Positions 6,105 through 10,645 of a stretch of 10,645 bases of DNA are shown here, one piece after another. The position numbers and the translations under genes are program-made. Under the pieces are notes generated by a model that did no database searches, was not told the DNA's origin, and worked only from the letters and a program-made list of their open reading frames with translations. The stretch is taken from contig JACMJI010000328.1 in NCBI GenBank assembly GCA_014380705.1, positions 1-10,645 on the forward strand. The letters are read 5' to 3'. Position 1 is the stretch's first letter, and every line of letters begins with the position of its first letter. Source of the stretch: Gorillibacterium sp. Lineage in GTDB: Bacteria; Bacillota; Bacilli; Paenibacillales; NBRC-103111.

Positions 6105-8597
6105 ATGAATAATCACTTGCTGCGAGTGCGAAAGACCACTCTAAGCGTCATATGTTTGTTACTTGTACTAACGTTTGCAATCGCCCCTGCCGCGAAAGCG
6201 GAAGCATCATTTTTGCCTGAAGGAAGTATATCCAGTTCATCGATCTCCAAAGTTGTCTCAGAGGTGACACCCTCGGTCGTAGCTATCATCGGAAAGCCTG
6301 TTTTTGGAGATAGTGAAAGCACCTCCAATCGATACAATCTAGCGCATGGTACGGGTATTATCGTTAGTTCCGATGGAGTAATCATGACGAACGCACATGT
6401 GGTCAAGAATATGAAGAACTTAATTGCTGTAACCTCAGCTGGTAAATCGTATTCAGCAAAGGTCACTCATTACGATGAAGAAAGTGACCTTGCCTTGATC
6501 AAGATTGAAGCGGATAACCTTCCTGCCGCAGTCTTTGCGGCTGCTGCGGACATCCATGTCGGCGACAATGTCATTGCGATTGGCACCCCTATTTCTTTTG
6601 CCTTGCGCAACTCCATTACAGCGGGGATCGTTAGCGGTATGGACCGCTCGGTGAATACTCGCTATCAATTGATCCAGACGGATGCAGCGATCAATCCGGG
6701 CAACAGCGGTGGCCCGCTAGTTAACTTAAGCGGTGAGATCATTGGTATTAATACACTCAAATATACCGATATTGGTGTAGACAGCCTTGGATTCGCCATT
6801 CCCGCGGACACCGCCACCTATGTTCTCAAGCAATTTCTGGAGTATGGCAAAGTGAAACGACCCTTTCTGGGTGTGGAGCTTGAAGAGAGCTGGGAGGCCG
6901 TCGTTGGGCTTCCTGCTCACCAGCCCCTTAGCATCTCCTATGTCTCGCCGGATTCCCCTGCTGCTACAGCGGGGCTTAAAGAAGGAGATTTTCTACTTGC
7001 TATTGATGGTAAGAATATAGACACCCTAGTGGGCTTAAATGAACTATTAAAGCATTATCTGCCTGGGCAATCCATTAAGCTTACAATTAAGTCTGGAAAT
7101 GTTACAGAGACCCGCGAGCTTATCCTTGGCGAAGAAGAATCCACCCAATGGATAACAACCGAGGATGGTTCCTATCTTGACTCGGATGAAGGTAAAACCC
7201 AAATCGGGGATAGCCTAAACGGCTGGTCGATGAAATACCCAACTGGACTCGTTACCTATAATGACTTTAGCGGCGAGGATAGCATCATGTTTGGCGATGC
7301 GAAGGAAGAATTTCTGATTACCGTTAGCGTCGAGAAGCAGCAAAGTGAAGATCTTACATCATCCAGCTTGCTGCGAAAGCTTTCAGCGTCCGGCCAATTC
7401 GGAACCGTACTCGAGCGCAAATATATAGATGATCCGACCTATCCCTACGCCAAAATAACAGGTAAGCTGCAGGATGGCTCGTACTATCAAGCAAGAGCTT
7501 TTTTACGCAAGGATACCATTTATTACATTACGCTTTATATCGAAAATAGTGATATAGCCAGCAATAAGTCCAAGCTAGGCAGCTATCTTGAGCTTCTCGG
7601 CAGCTTTAAGCCAGAATTCAATCGGTCTGACCTGTCCCTTAAAGATATAGCTAGCTCCCAGAAGACCAAGACCGTTACGAGTGACTATGGATTTTCTATG
7701 GAAGTCCCCTCCACCTGGTCCCAGGTTTCGTGGGCTGGTGGAATCGAATATGGCAGCGACGACAACAGCAAGTCCGTATCGGCAACGGTAACCTCAGCGG
7801 CATCTAGAGATACACTAGAGGCTTGGGCGCTGCGTCAAGAGAAGCTTTTCGCCTCCACTTTTGCAACAGAATTCCGTAAGATCAGCGGTTTGAAGAAGAT
7901 CAAGATCGCGGAAACCGCTGCTATGGAGAATATCTTTAGCTACACGATGGGAGACAAATGGTGGGTCGATCACGACATCTACTTCATTAAGGATAAATAC
8001 AAATTCCATTTTATTATAAGCTATGCGAAGGAAACAGAACCAGCAGAGATCAAGGAACTCATTCGTGGTATAACAGAATCGATCCGTACAGATAAGGAGC
8101 TTCTCAACCCTTCGCTTGGCTTCATCCAGGATGAAGAAGATCTAATAGATCCAAACCGTACGACAACCTACATCAATAAGAAGTATAAATATTCACTTAA
8201 GGTTCCTGAACTGTGGGAAAGCGATCTAACAGGTCAGAAAAACGATATAAAGGTGGCATCCTTTTCCTTCCTCGGCGGGTCACTTCAAATTGAAGCGAAG
8301 AGTGGCGCAAAGCTCGCTGATGTGATTAAGACGGAAGAAAATGAGCATAAGAAAAGTAAGAATGCGGATGCTGATTATAAATATACATCAAGCGAGAAGC
8401 TTCTATTTGGAGTCAAGGGGCGGGAATTTCAAGTTTCAAGTAAAAATAAGAATATTCCTTACAAGCTGACAGAATACGTGTTTGCCAAGAAAGGCTTTAC
8501 TTATATTGTTAAGCTGCGAATCAATGATGCGGTGCGTACGACGGATAACCTTAAACTATTGGAGAAGACGTTTCAATCCCTCAAGCTGATGGAATAA
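6105..8597 (+). CDS. Exported HtrA/DegP-like serine protease with PDZ and three C-terminal repeats
   Basis: An extracytoplasmic quality-control protease predicted to degrade damaged exported proteins. Residues 1-33 are a signal peptide (RVRK, a hydrophobic core, then AKAEA as likely cleavage site) and no other membrane segment is seen; classical Bacillus HtrA proteins have instead a longer cytoplasmic tail and an anchor. The trypsin-like domain (~45-245) has a complete triad: H98 (TNAHVV), D128 (ESDLALI), S201 (NPGNSGGPL). A single PDZ domain spans ~252-342. The remaining ~480 residues are unusual: I read three tandem units of ~130 residues, beginning at GWSMKYP (373), YGFSMEVPSTW (528) and YKYSLKVPELW (694), each resembling PsbP/Mog1-like folds and each ending in an amphipathic helix. 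Usual family members have 350-500 residues. The ribosome site GGTAGGAG fixes the start, and a strong terminator follows. Confidence 0.93.
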   Translation: MNNHLLRVRKTTLSVICLLLVLTFAIAPAAKAEASFLPEGSISSSSISKVVSEVTPSVVAIIGKPVFGDSESTSNRYNLAHGTGIIVSSDGVIMTNAHVVKNMKNLIAVTSAGKSYSAKVTHYDEESDLALIKIEADNLPAAVFAAAADIHVGDNVIAIGTPISFALRNSITAGIVSGMDRSVNTRYQLIQTDAAINPGNSGGPLVNLSGEIIGINTLKYTDIGVDSLGFAIPADTATYVLKQFLEYGKVKRPFLGVELEESWEAVVGLPAHQPLSISYVSPDSPAATAGLKEGDFLLAIDGKNIDTLVGLNELLKHYLPGQSIKLTIKSGNVTETRELILGEEESTQWITTEDGSYLDSDEGKTQIGDSLNGWSMKYPTGLVTYNDFSGEDSIMFGDAKEEFLITVSVEKQQSEDLTSSSLLRKLSASGQFGTVLERKYIDDPTYPYAKITGKLQDGSYYQARAFLRKDTIYYITLYIENSDIASNKSKLGSYLELLGSFKPEFNRSDLSLKDIASSQKTKTVTSDYGFSMEVPSTWSQVSWAGGIEYGSDDNSKSVSATVTSAASRDTLEAWALRQEKLFASTFATEFRKISGLKKIKIAETAAMENIFSYTMGDKWWVDHDIYFIKDKYKFHFIISYAKETEPAEIKELIRGITESIRTDKELLNPSLGFIQDEEDLIDPNRTTTYINKKYKYSLKVPELWESDLTGQKNDIKVASFSFLGGSLQIEAKSGAKLADVIKTEENEHKKSKNADADYKYTSSEKLLFGVKGREFQVSSKNKNIPYKLTEYVFAKKGFTYIVKLRINDAVRTTDNLKLLEKTFQSLKLME

Positions 8598-8623
8598 CCA
8601 ACTCGTTTTTTTACTCGTATTTC

Positions 8624-8666
8624 AAAAACCTCCAGGTCGCTTCCACTTGCGCACTTGGAGGTTTTT
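8624..8666 (+). terminator. Strong terminator after the HtrA-like gene
   Basis: AAAAACCTCCAGGT (8624-8637) pairs with ACTTGGAGGTTTTT (8653-8666) along 14 positions, one of them a G-U wobble, with the 3' arm ending in five T followed by CTTT. The loop is 15 nt and can add CGC/GCG pairs. The A-run before and T-run after make it potentially bidirectional. It separates the protease gene from the rhomboid gene. Confidence 0.88.
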
Positions 8667-8677
8667 CTTTCAGGCGT

Positions 8678-8706
8678 TTGACAAGAACGGGTGTTATCGT
8701 TAATTT
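8678..8706 (+). promoter_or_regulatory. Candidate promoter of the rhomboid gene
   Basis: A perfect -35 TTGACA (8678-8683) is followed after 17 bp by TAATTT (8701-8706), only 3 of 6 matches to TATAAT. It starts 12 bases after the preceding terminator. Transcription would begin near 8713, leaving a leader of roughly 75 bases before the ATG at 8790. The weak -10 suggests low or regulated activity. Confidence 0.45.
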
Positions 8707-8716
8707 GAATATATTA

Positions 8717-8732
8717 CTTGTTAATTAACAAG
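8717..8732. promoter_or_regulatory. 16-bp perfect palindrome near the rhomboid transcription start
   Basis: CTTGTTAATTAACAAG is a perfect palindrome without a spacer. It sits 10 bases after the putative -10, so it would overlap the first transcribed bases. That is a typical place for a repressor operator. As it lies outside any coding region, coding constraint does not explain it. No known regulator motif was matched. Confidence 0.45.
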
Positions 8733-8789
8733 GGGACTACGCTATGCTTTAGTCGCATTCGAGTGCCCACAAAAGAAGGAGTCTTTCCG

Positions 8790-9434
8790 ATGCATTTCAT
8801 ACGATACGAAAGCTTTCGTCAGTACCTCAAGCTGTATCCCGTTACTTCTTTTATGATCGCTGTTAATGTGGCTGTGTTTATCGCGATGATTTTTATCGGT
8901 GGATCAATCGAAGCAGACACCCAGACCCTTCTAGATTTTGGCTCCATCTATAGGCTTGATCCGATCAATCAGGCGTTTTACGGAATTCAACCGCATCCTG
9001 AATTTTGGCGGTACATCGCGGCTATTTTCATCCATATTGGCGGATATCACCTGGTGTTTAATTCCTTTGCGTTGATTGTATTCGCTCCTTCACTCGAGAG
9101 AACGTTGGGATCGTTCCGTTATGCATTCTTTTACATTGTCGTTGGAATCATTGGCAATGTCACTGCGATTTGGCTGACTCCAGATTCCTTTATTGGTGCT
9201 GGGGCCTCAGGCTCGATCTACGGCATTTATGCTGCGTTCATCTACATGGCTTTTTTCGGGAAAAACCGTCTGGATCCTGCGTCCCGTCAAATGATCATCA
9301 CGATTGTTGTTATTGGAATCCTAAATTCCATTGTTGTGCCTAATGTTAGTTTAACTGCACATATCGGTGGGTTTGTTGGCGGGTTTTTACTCATGGCCCT
9401 GCTGGCACCAAGGCTTAAACCGAAGCAGCGTTGA
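8790..9434 (+). CDS. Rhomboid family intramembrane serine protease
   Basis: It cleaves transmembrane substrates inside the lipid bilayer. The protein has 214 residues and about six or seven hydrophobic segments. Catalytic S140 lies in GASG (138-141) and catalytic H191 in TAHIGGF. The conserved WR (73-74), the H-x3-N motif (H87, N91) and GxxG-rich last helix are present, so the dyad is complete and activity is expected. The frame is open back to a TTG at 8718, but the ATG at 8790 has AGAAGGAG (8774-8781) exactly 8 bases ahead, and the rhomboid homology begins there. Substrates are unknown. Its neighbour upstream is also a surface protease, but a terminator and separate promoter stand between them. 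A hairpin overlaps its stop codon. Confidence 0.93.
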   Translation: MHFIRYESFRQYLKLYPVTSFMIAVNVAVFIAMIFIGGSIEADTQTLLDFGSIYRLDPINQAFYGIQPHPEFWRYIAAIFIHIGGYHLVFNSFALIVFAPSLERTLGSFRYAFFYIVVGIIGNVTAIWLTPDSFIGAGASGSIYGIYAAFIYMAFFGKNRLDPASRQMIITIVVIGILNSIVVPNVSLTAHIGGFVGGFLLMALLAPRLKPKQR

Positions 9435-9459
9435 AAGAGGGAATGGGCTCAGCTGCTTC
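9422..9459. terminator. Inverted repeat between convergent rhomboid and hydrolase genes
   Basis: GAAGCAGC (9422-9429), inside the last rhomboid codons, is the exact reverse complement of GCTGCTTC (9452-9459). The loop is 22 nt and no U tract follows on either strand (ACTGAAATT on plus, GGTTTAAGCC on minus). It occupies the short gap between the two stops, the usual place for a shared terminator, but the lack of U tracts keeps this tentative. Confidence 0.4.
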
Positions 9460-9466
9460 ACTGAAA

Positions 9467-10240
9467 TTAACGTGTTAACCGGATCTTCGTCCCTCTGTGT
9501 GCCAAAGCAGCACCAAGAGATAAAGGGTAATCTCTGCGTACATCAACATCATGCGACATATGAGTGAATAATGTGCGCGCGGGACGGATCTCCTTTAGCA
9601 GCTCCATGGCCTCAACCATGTCATAAACAGAACGCGTATGGAAATCAAACGGTTCATGATAATAGCTTGTACCCAGCACCAATAGATCAAGACCTTTGAG
9701 AAAGTCCTTTTCCTCGTCATTTAGGTTGATCGAATCCGGGCAGTAGACAAACGAATAATTCGGCTTCTCAAAACGATAAGCATAGGAGAAGCCATTCTTG
9801 CCATGACAAACCTTCCGAGCGGTCACCTGCCATCCACCGAAAGACAGTCCCCCGTCTACTGCCTGATAAATCAATTGGTTCTCAAGCCAAGGATAGCGCT
9901 CTCTGACTGCTGACAACACCTCTTGTGGAGCATAGAGGATTCCTTTTTGTTTGGTCCAGCGACAGGCATCCGCCCACTCAGGAAGTCCAGCCATATGATC
10001 AAAATGCGCATGTGTGAGCAGTGCCTGACGCATTTCCCGCCGCCCTGCTCCTTCCATCTGTTTCACCCAGTCTGGACCGCAATCCATCCACAGTGACCCT
10101 TCAGCCGTATCTATGAATAACGCAGAACGCAGCCTTCGATTCTTCCCTGTTGTCCGCGCTTCTGTGCAAACCGCGCAGTCACAGTACACTCGGGGTACAC
10201 CCATCGAATCGCCATTTCCCAAAATCGTTAGCTCATCCAT
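9467..10240 (-). CDS. PhnP-like metallo-beta-lactamase-fold phosphodiesterase/hydrolase
   Basis: A cytosolic metal-dependent hydrolase of 257 residues. The N-terminus GNGDSMGVPRVYCDCAVC resembles PhnP (phosphoribosyl 1,2-cyclic phosphate phosphodiesterase): C20, C22 and C25 would form the structural zinc site typical of that family. The catalytic metal site is HAHFDH (77-82), with H146 (VCHGKNG), D169 (CPDS) and H227 (LFTHMSH) as further ligands, so it is complete. The start is set by GGAGG (10248-10252 on plus coordinates), 7 bases before the ATG. There is no phn operon nearby, so a role in phosphonate breakdown cannot be assumed; the substrate may be another cyclic phosphodiester. It converges on the rhomboid gene and is led by a region with two palindromes. 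Confidence 0.87.
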   Translation of the reverse strand: MDELTILGNGDSMGVPRVYCDCAVCTEARTTGKNRRLRSALFIDTAEGSLWMDCGPDWVKQMEGAGRREMRQALLTHAHFDHMAGLPEWADACRWTKQKGILYAPQEVLSAVRERYPWLENQLIYQAVDGGLSFGGWQVTARKVCHGKNGFSYAYRFEKPNYSFVYCPDSINLNDEEKDFLKGLDLLVLGTSYYHEPFDFHTRSVYDMVEAMELLKEIRPARTLFTHMSHDVDVRRDYPLSLGAALAHRGTKIRLTR

Positions 10241-10274
10241 CCCTAATCCTCCATGATCTCACTCAAATGGAACA

Positions 10275-10299
10275 AATAGCGATCATTTTGATCGCTATT
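10275..10299. repeat. Palindrome copy 1, TAGCGATCA-TTT-TGATCGCTA
   Basis: The arms AATAGCGATCA (10275-10285) and TGATCGCTATT (10289-10299) are fully complementary with a TTT spacer. The 21-base core (10277-10297) recurs without change at 10342-10362. It lies 35 bases upstream of the minus-strand hydrolase start, in its probable promoter or leader. It could be a regulator binding site, an RNA hairpin, or part of a dispersed genomic repeat. Confidence 0.7.
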
Positions 10300-10338
10300 A
10301 TGGTCGGCGCGGCCTCGCGGCTTGGCTGCTTTTGCGGA

Positions 10339-10365
10339 ATTTAGCGATCATTTTGATCGCTAAAT
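10339..10365. repeat. Palindrome copy 2, same core with different flanks
   Basis: The arms ATTTAGCGATCA (10339-10350) and TGATCGCTAAAT (10354-10365) pair over 12 positions with a TTT spacer. Compared with copy 1, the outer A-T pairs are replaced by T-A pairs, so both sides changed together. The copies are 65 bp apart, with very GC-rich sequence between (for example GGTCGGCGCGGCCTCGCGGC). Confidence 0.7.
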
Positions 10366-10429
10366 CGGCGCTGGAGGGCGCTCGGCTAGAAAGGGTAACC
10401 CCAAAACTTATAAATTCGTTAATGGTAAC

Positions 10430-10479
10430 AAAGAGAAATGACGTATAAACTGGGAACAGTTTGTACGTCATTTCTCTTT
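10430..10479. terminator. 23-bp hairpin with GGAA tetraloop, probable terminator
   Basis: The arm 10430-10452 (AAAGAGAAATGACGTA... to CTG) pairs over all 23 positions with 10457-10479, with a single T-G wobble, around the loop GGAA (10453-10456). The stem ends in CTCTTT on both strands, though no long U tract follows it. It probably ends transcription from the right-hand minus-strand gene whose stop would be at 10586, and could block plus-strand readthrough too. Its length is more than a terminator needs. Confidence 0.65.
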
Positions 10480-10585
10480 CAATTCACTAATCTAAGCCTT
10501 AACAGTATGCATCATCCCAGTAAGATCGACGACTTTTATAAAATCACTCACTGGTCAATGTTTCTGTCTCCACCATGTTTGTTTC

Positions 10586-10645
10586 TCAGTCTTTCTCTAA
10601 GGTGATCTTATCGGATACGGTATTCTTCACCGCGCCGATCACCGC
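10586..10645 (-). CDS. Possible C-terminal end of an unidentified gene
   Basis: A minus-strand frame is open from the window edge through 19 codons (AVIGAVKNTVSDKITLEKD) to TGA at 10586-10588. The peptide is plausible as a charged C-terminus, and the hairpin at 10430-10479 lies about 107 bases downstream. I do not recognise the family, and 19 codons are too few to prove a gene. The plus strand is also open here (ATG 10575), but without a ribosome site. Confidence 0.35.
   Translation of the reverse strand, partial: AVIGAVKNTVSDKITLEKD

Larger units (their letters stand above)
10241..10585. other. Intergenic region upstream of the hydrolase gene
   Basis: These 345 bases hold the two palindromes, a GC-rich stretch (about 10300-10390), an AT-rich stretch (10400-10430) and the long hairpin at 10430-10479. 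The rest, 10480-10585, shows no gene or clear motif. A plus-strand frame of 25 codons (10267-10344) arises from the palindrome and has no ribosome site. Confidence 0.5.

Noticed and set aside
6105..9434. An HtrA-rhomboid protease operon
   Set aside because: A strong terminator (8624-8666) and a new TTGACA promoter separate the two genes, so co-transcription is not supported.
10267..10344. A 25-residue hydrophobic peptide (MEQIAIILIAIMVGAASRLG...)
   Set aside because: Its repeating IAI pattern is produced by the palindrome, and there is no Shine-Dalgarno sequence before the ATG.
10575..10645. A plus-strand gene start at the right edge (ATG 10575)
   Set aside because: The bases upstream (CTGTCTCCACC) hold no ribosome site; the opposite strand offers a better, though still weak, C-terminal end.

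Overview
The window looks like ordinary chromosome of a low-to-mid GC Gram-positive bacterium of the Bacillales, most likely Paenibacillus or a close relative. The reasons are strong AGGAGG-type ribosome binding sites, many hairpin terminators, short intergenic gaps and the protein families present. The genus is inferred from style and family resemblance, not from a marker gene. I see no rRNA, tRNA, CRISPR array, transposase or phage gene.

Layout. Positions 1-2184 hold the 3' part of a large SNF2-family ATPase gene that runs off the left edge. Its first ~200 bases are far richer in G+C than the rest. A 615-base gap follows, with a possible 41-codon small ORF, two inverted repeats and a good promoter. 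That promoter drives a six-TM membrane diguanylate cyclase (2800-3942). The cyclase converges on an RluF-type rRNA pseudouridine synthase on the minus strand (4030-4740), with two hairpin terminators between them. Divergent from rluF is a short-chain dehydrogenase of the YdaD/YhdF stress-protein type (4931-5809), closed by a 15-bp terminator. Next comes an exported HtrA/DegP-like serine protease of 830 residues (6105-8597). After its PDZ domain it carries about 480 residues that I read as three tandem repeats of a PsbP-like unit. Another strong terminator and a promoter with a 16-bp palindrome precede an intact rhomboid protease (8790-9434). A PhnP-like metallo-beta-lactamase-fold hydrolase (9467-10240) lies convergent on the minus strand. 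The last 400 bases hold two copies of a 21-base palindrome, a 23-bp hairpin and perhaps the last 19 codons of another minus-strand gene.

How the genes fit together. Most genes appear to be single transcription units, since terminators or orientation changes separate nearly all of them. Two are proteases acting outside the cell or in the membrane (HtrA-like and rhomboid), one is a c-di-GMP signalling enzyme, and the others are unrelated housekeeping or stress functions. I found no convincing new multi-gene system. The most notable items are the three-repeat C-terminal half of the HtrA protein, the palindrome pair near the right end with an apparently compensatory change, the palindromes at the rhomboid and diguanylate cyclase promoters, and the sharp GC step inside the SNF2 gene.
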